64,000 nucleotides of DNA from Leptospira haakeii (lineage in GTDB: Bacteria > Spirochaetota > Leptospiria > Leptospirales > Leptospiraceae), in NCBI RefSeq assembly GCF_002812045.1, contig NZ_NPEG01000016.1, positions 8,864 through 72,863 of the forward strand, given 5' to 3'. This document shows, piece after piece, positions 52,379-61,546 of this stretch. The position numbers and the translations under genes were made by a program. Under the pieces are notes generated by a model. It had not been told where the DNA came from. It saw only the letters and a list, made by a program, of their open reading frames with translations, and did no database searches. Position 1 is the stretch's first letter. Each line of letters starts with the position of its first letter.

Positions 52379-54349
52379 TCAGATTTTAGGAAGGGTTCTG
52401 TTCAGAAAATCTTCAAAAGAAATATAAAAATCGAACTTTTCCTGTTCAGGCATACCCGCGTTTTTCTGCTCGTCTACTATCCTTTTCGCCTTATCCAGCA
52501 AGGCCTTGCCGTTCTTTTTCAAGAACCTTCTGCTAATAAGGATCGGAAAAGAATACTGCTCTTCCTGATTTCTAACCATAAAGGAATGGATTTCCTTTTT
52601 TGCATTCTTTTTCAGGAAGTTGATCAGAGTATTTTCATCCATATCTCCACCTAAAGCTTGTAAGAGATATTCCCTGTCAGGAAGTTCGTCTTGGCCCCAA
52701 GCGTGATCTATAACGTCTAAAACCGCAGAAAGATTTCGTTTAATTTCTGCCTCTTGTTCAGAACTGAGCCCTGAACTTCTTGGAGGAGCATTCGAGTCCG
52801 AATTTGCAACTGCGGCCGCAGCTCTCGCCTTCGCGGTTGCCTCGGCTGCTTCTCTGTCTTTCACTCTTCTTTCAGCAAGTTTTACCTTCTCTTCTTGAGC
52901 GACCTTGGTCCTTGCTTCTAGGATCTTTTTATTCTGCTCGGAAGCAAGCCTTGCTCTAATCTCTTCTGCTTCGAATCTATGAACTACATTATTCCCGAAA
53001 AGAGATCTGAAAAATCTGGTGATAAAAGGAAGATATTTAAAAAGAGAAGAATATTCCAATTTCTCGAATTGGGAGCTTGCCTCCCGAGACTCCATCATGT
53101 CCCGGATATTCATTTTTGCTAAAACACGGATCTCACTGTCGTTCCCTGTAGCTGCAAAAACTCTTTTGGCAGTTTCGACTGCTCCGTTGATACAATCTTT
53201 ATGAAGAACGAAAACATATAGGCCTTTTTTATCCGCAAAATCAGCGCTCATAATCATATCATGATTGACGATCAAATTTTTGACTTCTTCTTCGATAGGT
53301 TCTCCGCGGAATCGAAGATAATTCAGGTCCACCAATCGATTTGCGGATTTAATATAGTCGAGTAATTCGGAAAGTTTGGCCTTCTTCTCCTCTTTCTCTT
53401 TTTTCTCCTTCTCCTCTTCTTCAAAATGGATGAGAGAAAGAAGTTCCTCAACTGCGGTCTTTTGATCACCGTAGGCAGGACTTAAAAAAGGAAGGACCTG
53501 TCCTGCAATGGAGCGAGTATTCTGAAGATCTTGCTCCGAAAAACTGCCAAGCACGCCGATCCTTTGTAATTCCGGGATAATCCTTTCGCTGAGATACTTT
53601 TTATAAGCATCCAATCTAGCGATAATCTCATCTTGGACATTATAATAAAAAACCGAACGGTTTCCTGGGCTCAAAGCATTTTCATTCCTATAAAAATACA
53701 GAATCCTAGAATCCACTAACTTCTTAAGCACGGGTTTCAAATGGATATTGATCGTGGTTTGTTTTAGAACAGGAGTAACATCGAAATTATCCTGAAACAA
53801 ATTCCCGATCTCGGAAGAAGCGTAGGTCTCGCTTAATTTATTATTATCAATACAATCATAAATCCATTTCTGGAATCCTTCTTTCCCGGGGAATTGCCTC
53901 TTCTCCTTAACCCATCTTTGGATAGAGCTGAAAGAAGTTTGATTCACCCCATCCACATATCTATGACTAGAACCTGCATCCGTTTGAGAAGGTCTGGCAA
54001 ATACTGTGATCAATCTTAAGAAGGAAGCGATCTTCCCGTCAGAAGAATCTCCGGTAGGATTATAATCCACCATACAGATCTTTTTCACGACAGGAGGATT
54101 TTGTCGAGCGCTCATCTCTCTTAGATAAGCGTTGACTCTTTCCTTATCCAAAGTCAGTTCTCTGGAAAGTTGTTCCGCGCTAGGAAGAATTTTATTCGCT
54201 ACGAACTTTTCAGTCCAATCGCCAATGATCAGAACTAATTTATGAATGCCCTTATACTGGAAATCCCCTCTGGCCTCTAAAGCTTGGGTTAACTGTAAGG
54301 CCGAGTTATAATCCGCTACCTTGAGTTCCGGAGATTGGGGATCCAGCAT
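52379..54349 (-). CDS. Large charged protein with winged-helix-like N-terminus
   Basis: This is a 656-residue soluble protein. Residues 40-95 ([21 protein letters not shown]) resemble a GntR-type winged helix, though weakly. A Glu/Lys run ([20 protein letters not shown]) marks a coiled coil near 315. Residues 480-560 form a long Ala/Glu/Arg helix ending in a disordered stretch. The C-terminal part has another helical domain. It looks like a Leptospira-restricted protein. It lies upstream of pyk and 16 bases downstream of asd on the same strand. Function is unknown; DNA binding is a guess. Confidence 0.7.
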   Translation of the reverse strand: MLDPQSPELKVADYNSALQLTQALEARGDFQYKGIHKLVLIIGDWTEKFVANKILPSAEQLSRELTLDKERVNAYLREMSARQNPPVVKKICMVDYNPTGDSSDGKIASFLRLITVFARPSQTDAGSSHRYVDGVNQTSFSSIQRWVKEKRQFPGKEGFQKWIYDCIDNNKLSETYASSEIGNLFQDNFDVTPVLKQTTINIHLKPVLKKLVDSRILYFYRNENALSPGNRSVFYYNVQDEIIARLDAYKKYLSERIIPELQRIGVLGSFSEQDLQNTRSIAGQVLPFLSPAYGDQKTAVEELLSLIHFEEEEKEKKEKEEKKAKLSELLDYIKSANRLVDLNYLRFRGEPIEEEVKNLIVNHDMIMSADFADKKGLYVFVLHKDCINGAVETAKRVFAATGNDSEIRVLAKMNIRDMMESREASSQFEKLEYSSLFKYLPFITRFFRSLFGNNVVHRFEAEEIRARLASEQNKKILEARTKVAQEEKVKLAERRVKDREAAEATAKARAAAAVANSDSNAPPRSSGLSSEQEAEIKRNLSAVLDVIDHAWGQDELPDREYLLQALGGDMDENTLINFLKKNAKKEIHSFMVRNQEEQYSFPILISRRFLKKNGKALLDKAKRIVDEQKNAGMPEQEKFDFYISFEDFLNRTLPKI

Positions 54350-54365
54350 GAGTCATCCTCTTCGA

Positions 54366-55412
54366 CTAGAGTAGGTTTTTCCGATACATCAATTCCGCGT
54401 TTAAAATCGCGGCACCGGCAGCCCCACGGACCGTATTATGACTTAGGACAACATATTTCCAATCTAAAATCGGATCGGGTCTAAGTCTTCCCACTACGGT
54501 AGTCATACCTCTCCCTGTCTCCAGGTCTAGGCGAGGCTGGGGTCTGTCTTCTTCTTGACGATAAAGAATCGGAAAATCCGGAGCAAGAGGCAACTTTAAT
54601 TCTTGAGGCTCGCCTTTAAATGAAGACCAGGCTTCTAAAATTTCGGATTCCGTAGGCGTCCTCTTGAATTTCACGGAAACACAAACTGTATGCCCGTCGA
54701 AAACCGGAACTCGATTACAATGAGCGGAAATTTTAAAATCCGCATTCACGATCTTGCCACCTTCAGCCTTTCCAAGACATTTCAGAGGCTCGATCTCCGC
54801 CTTATCTTCTTCTCCGCCAATAAAAGGAACTACGTTCCCCAAAATATCCATGGTAGGAACTCCCGGATAACCCGCTCCGGAGATTGCCTGCATAGAGAAT
54901 AACATAACGGACTCTATACCGAACTTTTCGTATAGAGGTTTTAGAGAGATGGTCACTCCCATGATCGTACAATTCGAGTTAGTGATGATCTTGCCTGGAG
55001 TTTTTTGGCTGGAGATCACATCCAAATGGTTCGCATTCACTTCTGCAGAGAGAAGAGGAACATTTTCCACCATTCTATGATTTTTAGAGTTAGAAATAAT
55101 ATGGATACCAGCTTCGGCAAAAGAAGTTTCCACCTCTCCAGCAACGGAAGCGTCCAAACCGGAAAAAGCTAATTTCACACCTTGGGTCACCTTTGGATCC
55201 GGTAATGTGATAATTATGTCACGAGCGTATTTAGGAATATCACCTGAGATCTTCCAACGCTTCTTCATGACTTCCGCATATGTTTTGCCTGCGCTATTCT
55301 CTGAAGCGCATAGATGGGTTACCTGAAAATAAGGATGGTTTTCCAAAAGTTGGATAAACCTTTGCCCGACGGAGCCAGTGGCTCCCAAAACAGCTACGTT
55401 AATTTTGCTCAT
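54366..55412 (-). CDS. asd: Aspartate-semialdehyde dehydrogenase
   Basis: This 348-residue enzyme reduces aspartyl-phosphate to the semialdehyde for lysine/diaminopimelate, threonine and methionine synthesis. The NADP site [16 protein letters not shown] and the catalytic Cys in TNSNCTIMG fit the archaeal/fungal-type branch, as does the final [18 protein letters not shown]. It carries a motif copy read Gly-Val-Pro-Thr. The large charged protein gene follows by 16 bases. Confidence 0.95.
   Translation of the reverse strand: MSKINVAVLGATGSVGQRFIQLLENHPYFQVTHLCASENSAGKTYAEVMKKRWKISGDIPKYARDIIITLPDPKVTQGVKLAFSGLDASVAGEVETSFAEAGIHIISNSKNHRMVENVPLLSAEVNANHLDVISSQKTPGKIITNSNCTIMGVTISLKPLYEKFGIESVMLFSMQAISGAGYPGVPTMDILGNVVPFIGGEEDKAEIEPLKCLGKAEGGKIVNADFKISAHCNRVPVFDGHTVCVSVKFKRTPTESEILEAWSSFKGEPQELKLPLAPDFPILYRQEEDRPQPRLDLETGRGMTTVVGRLRPDPILDWKYVVLSHNTVRGAAGAAILNAELMYRKNLL
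54852..54863 (+). repeat. Motif copy in asd (read GVPT)
   Basis: GGTAGGAACTCC is opposite to the coding direction, read as Gly-Val-Pro-Thr in [13 protein letters not shown]. Confidence 0.7.
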
Positions 55413-55489
55413 AGAACTTATTTACCGCTCTCAGACTTAAAGTCTGCATTTCATTGTTTTTCTCTATTTTTTTCTAAGACCACGGACTG

Positions 55490-57034
55490 TCATTCGACAA
55501 ATTTAGATATGAGCGAAGCATACTTAGAATTCATCTTAAGAGTTCCTTCATATGTGAGATGATGGAAGTCCCAAAAATCAGTCGAAGGCAGATCCCGGCT
55601 TAGATCCGCAAAATTGTCCCGGCCACCGCTGATCTCTTTCAGATATGACAAATGCTCTTTATACCATTCCGAGTCCGCATACCAAGAAAGGCTGACTGGG
55701 TTCTCAGGATTATTTATTAAGAGAAATGGCAAATCCTTCTCCTTAAAAAAAGAAATGAGCTTCTTCATATAACGAAAGTGAAGAATGGGTCGGAACTTCT
55801 CCTTTGCAATCTTCTTCTTAGAGTCCGCCAACACCTGAATGTACTGTAAACCTGGCCTTTTTTTTAGATCTGTAAGTAGGCGAAAATAAAAGTATTCCTC
55901 GTATTCCTTATCGGACATCCCTAGAAAACGTAGGTCTTCCAACCGTTCCTCTCTCACCGGCCTTCGATCCAAAAGAGAAAGATCATCTTCTTTTCCGAAA
56001 ATCTGCTGTAACCTTACTCCTAGAATATCCCGAGCCCAATCTTTATGTTCTGGTCCCGCGAAATAAGGGATCCAAGTATTAGAAACTTCTGCACGGATCC
56101 AGTGATCCTTCTGCTCTGGATCCAAAAACTTAGGATCCAAAAAAATTTTTTTCCAACCAGGGCTCTTAAATTCAAAAGTCTGCTTAACGGCATGAGAAGA
56201 ATTTTCTAATTCCAGGATCAACTTTCCATCCTTAAGGACTTCTTCAACTATCTGGATATAAAAACCTTTGCGTGCCATATAAGGTTTAGGTTGAAAAGAA
56301 AAAGCTTTCCCGGTCCAACCTCTAAAGGTCACTTTCTCCGGAATATCCACGCCATTATACTCTCTGAAGCTGGTGTTCCTACCAAAACGATGTTCATAAA
56401 GAGAAGAAGAAATTTTCCAATAAATTTCTTTATAACGATAAGAACCGAAGATAGATGCAGCTAGATATTCCGCACTTTTCTCCAATCCGATCAAGTCCCA
56501 AAACTCAAGGAGACTTTCCAAAGGAAAAATGATCTTGGATTGAGGAGCATCCCTAAAATCCAAAGCATCCAAGATCAGCTTGGATTCTTCGGCAGTTTCG
56601 TTCTTACCGTTTTTAGGGTCCAAAACATAAGCCCTATACAATCTCCAATCCACAAAGTTCACAGGATATACGACAAGATCCGGAGACAAACTCAGGAATT
56701 GGTCCTTCATCAAATACGCATCCATGGGGGGCATGCCTGCATAAGATAAAAAGATAATATCCAGATCTTTCCCAGTGACTTTACGAAGTTCCTTCTCTAA
56801 ATCTTTAGGATTAATGGAATAACCTGTAACACTGGAACCTATCACTAAAACGCGGAATTTCTGCTTCGAAATTTTTTCGAAAGTTTTAAACTCGTGTAAA
56901 AAATTATAAAAATAATCCGCTCCCCAGGAAGATTCGTTTGGCAAGAGCCAAAACGAGTATCGGAACAAGAAGAAGTCCAAAAAAATAACTGAGATAACAA
57001 CGGAAAATAAGATCGTTAACTTAGAACAGAACAC
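55490..57034 (-). CDS. SGNH-like membrane-anchored protein (DUF1574-type)
   Basis: This 514-residue protein has an N-terminal membrane segment (about 8-32) and an extracytoplasmic SGNH-like domain: the Ser block VLVIGSSVTGYSIN near residue 70 and an Asp/His block DFWDFHHLTYEGTLK near the C-terminus. The organisation resembles the AlgX/AlgJ/DltD-type partners of MBOAT acyltransferases. I believe it matches the Leptospira DUF1574 group, but cannot prove it. The MBOAT gene is 1.5 kb away across one membrane-protein gene. It may finish transfer of an acyl group to a surface glycan. Confidence 0.7.
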   Translation of the reverse strand: MFCSKLTILFSVVISVIFLDFFLFRYSFWLLPNESSWGADYFYNFLHEFKTFEKISKQKFRVLVIGSSVTGYSINPKDLEKELRKVTGKDLDIIFLSYAGMPPMDAYLMKDQFLSLSPDLVVYPVNFVDWRLYRAYVLDPKNGKNETAEESKLILDALDFRDAPQSKIIFPLESLLEFWDLIGLEKSAEYLAASIFGSYRYKEIYWKISSSLYEHRFGRNTSFREYNGVDIPEKVTFRGWTGKAFSFQPKPYMARKGFYIQIVEEVLKDGKLILELENSSHAVKQTFEFKSPGWKKIFLDPKFLDPEQKDHWIRAEVSNTWIPYFAGPEHKDWARDILGVRLQQIFGKEDDLSLLDRRPVREERLEDLRFLGMSDKEYEEYFYFRLLTDLKKRPGLQYIQVLADSKKKIAKEKFRPILHFRYMKKLISFFKEKDLPFLLINNPENPVSLSWYADSEWYKEHLSYLKEISGGRDNFADLSRDLPSTDFWDFHHLTYEGTLKMNSKYASLISKFVE

Positions 57035-57125
57035 AGTTCCATAAACTGAAAGTAATTGCCTCTTTGTCCAGAAATTGTTTCATTTTCTACTTTACCCAGG
57101 ATGAGGCATTGGCCAGGATTCCCAA

Positions 57126-58604
57126 GTGGTTTGGCTCTGGACTTCTATAATTATTTTCCTGGCCTCACTTATATTCTCCCTATTTACTGCGCCTAAAGAA
57201 ATTTTTTGGAATATGGAAGCTCTGTATCTTCCTTCCGTGTTGATAGACGTGCTTCGGGACGGTGGTTCCTTAAGGGCCTGGTCATTCGCACCTACACCTT
57301 ATTTTTTTCCGGATCTACCGATCGTTTTTATATTCGGTTATATTACTGAGAATGTTTTTAGAACATTAACTCTCTACGCGATCTTCCAAACTTCTTTACT
57401 CGCATATCTTTTAGGAAAATTCGTCCGTACAATGGAGCCAAAAATGCCAAGGCCCCAAAGTTATGTATTTAGCTTACTCACACTTTCTTTCCTATTTTTG
57501 ATCGCTGAAAAATTTCCATTATTATACTTTTTATATTTTCCATCCGTACATATCAGTGCGTTCCTCACAAGTCTTTGGATCTGGCCTTATTTAAAAAGAG
57601 AGAAGGTCCCGAAATATTCTATCTTCCCTTTGCTTTCCCTACTCACGGTTTCAGACAGGATCTTAGTTTTAGAATTATATCTGCCCACTTTACTTGCTTG
57701 GGCGAGAAGGTACGGTCGTTGGGGGGTTTCTTTTCCCCTTATCTCTATCCGATTTTTTGCAACCGGACTCATCGGACTAGGACTTCATTCATTCATAAAA
57801 ATATTTTTAGCGATCAACTCACCCAATAAACTTTCCACATTCGAATCAATCTCACATTGGTGGGCTGATTTTTACTCTGCATTACTTAGCCTAAAACTTT
57901 CAGGGATTTTTCTCGCATTCGCGATCTTGGGCGGGATATTATGCTTAAGAAAGGGAAAAGAATCCGGGCATAGCTACGGATTTTTAGGATATTTCCAACT
58001 TAGTCTTTGTATATTACCGCCGTTACTTGGGCTATATTCCGGCCAAAATTCACTCAAATACAGCCTACCTGCAATCGTGATGGTGCCCGTATTATTTGGG
58101 ATTTTACCTTCTATCAAGAACCAAAACTATCTAAGTCATTCCAGAAATTTCGCATTTTTAGGGCTGATATTCGGACTTGGAATATTCACGATATTTGGAG
58201 AAGGAGCAGGACAATTCAGAGATCCATGGGAGTCCATCCGGCCGCCCGAAACCGTATGTGTGGATGAATGGAAAGAAAAAGACTCATTCGTTTTCATACT
58301 TTCGGAGCCACGAAAAGCTAGACGAATACTCACATATTCCGAAAAAAGAGTCCTAGCATACCCGATAGATTTCAGCACATTAGAAGGATCATATTCAGTT
58401 TCCAATAAAGAATGGTTCCTATTTCCGCCGGAAGGTCCAATCGCAATATTGCCGGAAGGACTAGGAGAATCCAGGATCAAATCATTTTATGGAGAACCTT
58501 CTCGTGTTTTAAATTGTGAATCCGGAAACGGAAAAATTTGGATCTACGAAGACACAGCAAAGATCCGAGATTATCTACAAAGACCGGTTCAAAAAACAAA
58601 ATAA
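57126..58604 (+). CDS. Polytopic membrane protein, unknown function
   Basis: This 492-residue protein starts at GTG and has about ten to eleven transmembrane segments in the first 360 residues and a C-terminal extracytoplasmic domain of about 130 residues. The layout resembles GT-C-type glycosyltransferases, but I see no clear acidic catalytic pair in the first loop (FTAPKEIFWNMEAL has a Glu and a Glu only). It is divergent from the SGNH-like gene (91 bases) and overlaps the MBOAT gene tail to tail by 16 bases. Together the three may serve envelope glycan modification. Confidence 0.65.
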   Translation: MVWLWTSIIIFLASLIFSLFTAPKEIFWNMEALYLPSVLIDVLRDGGSLRAWSFAPTPYFFPDLPIVFIFGYITENVFRTLTLYAIFQTSLLAYLLGKFVRTMEPKMPRPQSYVFSLLTLSFLFLIAEKFPLLYFLYFPSVHISAFLTSLWIWPYLKREKVPKYSIFPLLSLLTVSDRILVLELYLPTLLAWARRYGRWGVSFPLISIRFFATGLIGLGLHSFIKIFLAINSPNKLSTFESISHWWADFYSALLSLKLSGIFLAFAILGGILCLRKGKESGHSYGFLGYFQLSLCILPPLLGLYSGQNSLKYSLPAIVMVPVLFGILPSIKNQNYLSHSRNFAFLGLIFGLGIFTIFGEGAGQFRDPWESIRPPETVCVDEWKEKDSFVFILSEPRKARRILTYSEKRVLAYPIDFSTLEGSYSVSNKEWFLFPPEGPIAILPEGLGESRIKSFYGEPSRVLNCESGNGKIWIYEDTAKIRDYLQRPVQKTK

Positions 58605-60034
58605 ATAAACGGTTGGGACTCGGAAGAGAATATTACTCCTAATAAAAGCCCGATACCTACTAAAACTCCGAAAATTACCGGATGTAAACCTTCATAAAAT
58701 TTACGAAAACTACCATCTTTCTCATCTCGCTTTCCTATCCAGGTCGCGACAAAAAATAAAAAGAATGCGATAAAGAAAATGCGTAAAGAAGAAAACGCCG
58801 GATCCGCTCCGCTCGAAAAGTGGAAAAGTTTTTCAAAAACGATCCCTGTAGTTTTCCAATTCGGAGATCTGAAAAATACCCAACAAAGAACAACACCCAA
58901 GATCACAAAGATCCTATAGGAAAACCTTCCTATAATTCCAGATCCATTCTCAGGGGAGAAGAAGGCGGGCCAAAATTTTTTGCCCAATCTTTCCAAACCT
59001 AAGAAAATACCGTGAAATCCGCCCCAAACTACAAAATTCCAACTGGCACCATGCCATAGGCCGCCCAAAAGCATGGTCAAAAATAAATTCACATAAGTTC
59101 TTAGTTCAGATTTACGATTACCACCCAAAGGAATGTATAAATAATTCCTAAGCCAAGATGATAGAGAAATATGCCATCTTCTCCAAAAATCGGAAAACCC
59201 GGAAGCAAGATAAGGCATTCTAAAATTTTCAGTCAGTTTAAAGCCAAGAAGAAGAGCAGAACCCAAAGCAATATCAGTATACCCGCTAAAATCACAATAG
59301 ATCTGCAAAGAATAAGCAAAAACCGCTGCCCATGCATAGGCACTCGAAAACTCCAAAGGAGAGCGATAAAAAGAATCCGGTAAAACAGACAGTTGGTCCG
59401 CAATCACCACTTTCTTCCATACACCAATCAGAACTAAAACAAAACCTTCTCTAAGCGGGAGTTCCTTCCAAGACACCCAGGTCTTAAGTTGTGGCAAAAA
59501 GGTCCTAGCCGGAACGATAGGTCCTGCAACTAACTGAGGGAAGAAGGAAAGAAAGAGTGCGTAGTTCCAAAAACTTTTTTCAGGTAAAATTTCTCTTCTG
59601 AACACGTCGATCGTGTAACTTAGGGACTGAAAAGTGTAAAAAGAGATCCCTACAGGAAGCACAATGCGCCATACAGGAAAACTTAAATTTAGCCCAAATG
59701 CCGAAAAAAGGGCATTTCCGGACTCCATAAAGAAAATGAAATATTTAAAAAAGGCTAAAACCCCAAGATTCAAAATAAGAGAAATAGAAAGTAAAATCGC
59801 ACGAGACCTTCCTTCTTTTTGATCCATTGTCCTACCAATCCAATAATCTAGAATAGTAGTCCCAAATAGCAGGAGTCCGAATTTAGGATTCCAGGACATA
59901 TAAAAGAAGTAGCTTCCTGCTAGCAAAAATGGCTTGGGAGCCCATTTAGGAAGGGCTTTCAAGATGGGAAGAATCCACCTCAACCCAAATATAAGCAGAA
60001 AAAAGAATAAAAAGAGGGGAGTAGCGAAATTCAT
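58589..60034 (-). CDS. MBOAT family O-acyltransferase (AlgI-like)
   Basis: This is a 481-residue polytopic protein. The MBOAT His lies in LGGLWHGASWNFVVWGGFHG, with the preceding DFWRRWHISLSSWLRNYLYI that is diagnostic of the AlgI/DltB branch. It moves acyl groups across the inner membrane for O-acylation of extracellular polysaccharide or other glycans. The SGNH-like protein at 55490 is a likely partner. One motif copy, read Trp-Lys-Glu-Leu-Pro, lies in the gene. Confidence 0.93.
   Translation of the reverse strand: MNFATPLFLFFFLLIFGLRWILPILKALPKWAPKPFLLAGSYFFYMSWNPKFGLLLFGTTILDYWIGRTMDQKEGRSRAILLSISLILNLGVLAFFKYFIFFMESGNALFSAFGLNLSFPVWRIVLPVGISFYTFQSLSYTIDVFRREILPEKSFWNYALFLSFFPQLVAGPIVPARTFLPQLKTWVSWKELPLREGFVLVLIGVWKKVVIADQLSVLPDSFYRSPLEFSSAYAWAAVFAYSLQIYCDFSGYTDIALGSALLLGFKLTENFRMPYLASGFSDFWRRWHISLSSWLRNYLYIPLGGNRKSELRTYVNLFLTMLLGGLWHGASWNFVVWGGFHGIFLGLERLGKKFWPAFFSPENGSGIIGRFSYRIFVILGVVLCWVFFRSPNWKTTGIVFEKLFHFSSGADPAFSSLRIFFIAFFLFFVATWIGKRDEKDGSFRKFYEGLHPVIFGVLVGIGLLLGVIFSSESQPFIYFVF
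59458..59469 (-). repeat. Motif copy in the MBOAT gene (read KELP)
   Basis: The coding strand has GGAAGGAACTCC, read as Lys-Glu-Leu-Pro in SWKELPLREG. Confidence 0.72.
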
Positions 60035-60083
60035 TACTTAATTTTAAGCATTATAAAATAATATCAAAAGAGTAACTATTTTT

Positions 60084-60099
60084 AATCAATATTTTGATT
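60084..60099. repeat. AT-rich inverted repeat upstream of the MBOAT gene
   Basis: AATCAA and TTGATT flank TATT. It lies 50 bases upstream of the MBOAT start and 36 bases past the stop of the zinc-ribbon gene, so it may belong to either a promoter or a terminator. Confidence 0.35.
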
Positions 60100-60134
60100 A
60101 TTATCAATCATATTTAAGGCCAATAAAAAGCAGG

Positions 60135-60350
60135 TTAAATAGTCCATTTACAGCGGACCCCACAATTCGGACAATCCGCGGTGATTTCCGCCTTAACCCG
60201 CTTCCCTTTAGGAGTTTCCACCTTCCCAATAGCCACAAATTCGAAGTTTACTCCTTCCGGAACGTAATGTCCACCGCCATACTTAGCAGATCCTTCGATT
60301 AAATTTGAGCAGGCGTGGCATTTTACTCTTAATTTGATTACTTCGGCCAT
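60135..60350 (-). CDS. Small zinc-ribbon-like protein
   Basis: This is a 71-residue protein starting at MAEVIKLRVKCHACSNLIEG; an in-frame GTG at 60416 would add 22 residues of poor composition. Two CxxC pairs (CHAC near the start, CPNC near the end) make a zinc ribbon with a basic turn (KVETPKGKRVKAEITADCPN). There is no clear Shine-Dalgarno at either start. Small zinc ribbons bind nucleic acid or serve protein assembly; the role here is unknown. Confidence 0.7.
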   Translation of the reverse strand: MAEVIKLRVKCHACSNLIEGSAKYGGGHYVPEGVNFEFVAIGKVETPKGKRVKAEITADCPNCGVRCKWTI

Positions 60351-60587
60351 TGGAAAAGGATTTACGAACCTTCTTCCTTCCGCAAGAAGAAAGCGATATA
60401 GGCCTGCCAAAACCACATGAGGGTGTAAATTTGATACACATGACTTTCTGGCAGTATTATCGGATATTCTTGCTGGCTTTCACTGTCCTATAAAGGCCTT
60501 CGTGCTAAACTCTCTGCACGCATAGTATAGAATGAATCATTATCAGAGCCCCCAGGATCAGCCGCCCAGGAACGGACAGTCAGGTCG

Positions 60588-60709
60588 AAATGGGGCGGTA
60601 ATCACCTTTAGAACGGAAGATGGTTGCGCGTGATCACACAGAAAGCCGATATTCATCCGGAAAGGTGAAATCACGACTCTCTTGCGGGTTTTACAGAAGT
60701 ACCCCATTT
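60588..60709. ncRNA. Candidate structured RNA of unknown class and strand
   Basis: Nested perfect complementarity is visible: AAATGGGG (60588-60595) with CCCCATTT (60702-60709), CACCTTT (60603-60609) with AAAGGTG (60661-60667), and CGGA (60614-60617) with TCCG (60656-60659); the palindrome GTGATCAC lies inside. Three helices in proper nesting over 122 bases suggest a fold, but I recognise no RNA family. The direction of transcription is unknown. Confidence 0.4.
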
Positions 60710-61134
60710 CCCTCATTCTACCCGAATATCTGCCTATAGCTTTCGGCCTGGATTCCTAAAACCCCCTATATAAATGCTCATATTTGGGCAGATTGATATT
60801 GCAGCTGGATAGCCGAACCGACGCGTATGTGACGTTGTATTTTAAGCTATCCGACGCTCTTAAATTGACATTCAATTGCAAGGCCTGACAGCTCTTTAAA
60901 GTTATAGCGCCCTTCTCTTTTGGCGCCATTATGCCTATCCCTCTACCCAGGCTTATCAATTCTCGAGTCGGCAAATAGCTAATTTCACTGCTTATGATTA
61001 GGCACTTATGTAAAAGACTCAGTACCGGCGCCTGAAGTCGATTTTTAGGCAAAGACTGCCTATTTCTATAAGCATTCGCCCATTTGACGGCACTTAAGGA
61101 CAAAAGCTGCCCTTTTGCGGAAAGTGGATATTGC

Positions 61135-61153
61135 CCCTGTGCGCAGCACAGGG
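61135..61153. terminator. GC-rich hairpin after the lysine-tail protein gene
   Basis: CCCTGTGC (61135-61142) and GCACAGGG (61146-61153) form an 8-bp stem with a 3-base loop. It is 14 bases beyond the stop at 61167 on the minus strand, without a T-run on that side; the plus strand has AGGTTTTG after it. Confidence 0.6.
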
Positions 61154-61166
61154 AGGTTTTGTGAAT

Positions 61167-61541
61167 TTAGGCTCTTTTGCGAGCGGGGGCTTGTTTTTTG
61201 GCTGGAGCTGATTTTTTAGGAGTTACTAACTTCTTCTTATCCTTTTTTGATTCGATAGCGCTCGCATCGAAGTTCACATCTAATCCCATTTTCTTATTTC
61301 GTTTCACCATATATACGAAATGTCTAACGTACTGAGCGTAAGGTTCTGGCACAGATTTAGGATCGAAGTCTAAAGGATTTTCCAGAAGAGAGCGAACCAC
61401 TGTTTGGTTCAGATCTTCTTTGCTAGTGACCATGAGAGTTTCTAATCTGCGAAGAATTTCGTGATCGTTCACCTCGCTAGTGACTTTCTTCATCGCATTC
61501 AGAAGCCTCTGAAAAGAGGTTCGTTTGATCTTCACGGCCAT
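61167..61541 (-). CDS. Small protein with an Ala/Lys/Pro-rich tail
   Basis: A 124-residue protein has a helical front (FQRLLNAMKKVTSEVNDHEI and VRSLLENPLDFDPKSV) and a 30-residue basic tail (KKSAPAKKQAPARKRA) like bacterial histone H1-type tails. It follows the exported protein gene by five bases on the same strand. Nucleic-acid binding is suggested only by the tail. No family is recognised. Confidence 0.65.
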   Translation of the reverse strand: MAVKIKRTSFQRLLNAMKKVTSEVNDHEILRRLETLMVTSKEDLNQTVVRSLLENPLDFDPKSVPEPYAQYVRHFVYMVKRNKKMGLDVNFDASAIESKKDKKKLVTPKKSAPAKKQAPARKRA

Positions 61542-61546
61542 ATTTG

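Larger units (their letters stand above)
60351..61166. other. Long stretch without a credible gene
   Basis: No reading frame here has both a plausible start and gene-like composition; a 115-codon minus-strand frame (60756-61103) has neither a Shine-Dalgarno nor domain-like pattern. The left half contains long-range complementary segments (60588-60709), given as a separate entry. The right half repeatedly shows TGCCTAT or its complement (near 60731, 60935 and 61049) and GGCA-type short repeats. A strong hairpin closes the stretch at 61135-61153. An undescribed RNA, a degraded gene or a regulatory region is possible. Confidence 0.55.

Noticed and set aside
60580..60715. RNase P RNA-like words (ACAGAAA, GGTGAAA)
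   Set aside because: The universal GAGGAAAGTCC core and the 3' conserved segment are absent.
60756..61103. 115-codon minus-strand frame in the gene desert
   Set aside because: No Shine-Dalgarno, no recognisable pattern, and codon composition unlike the neighbouring genes.
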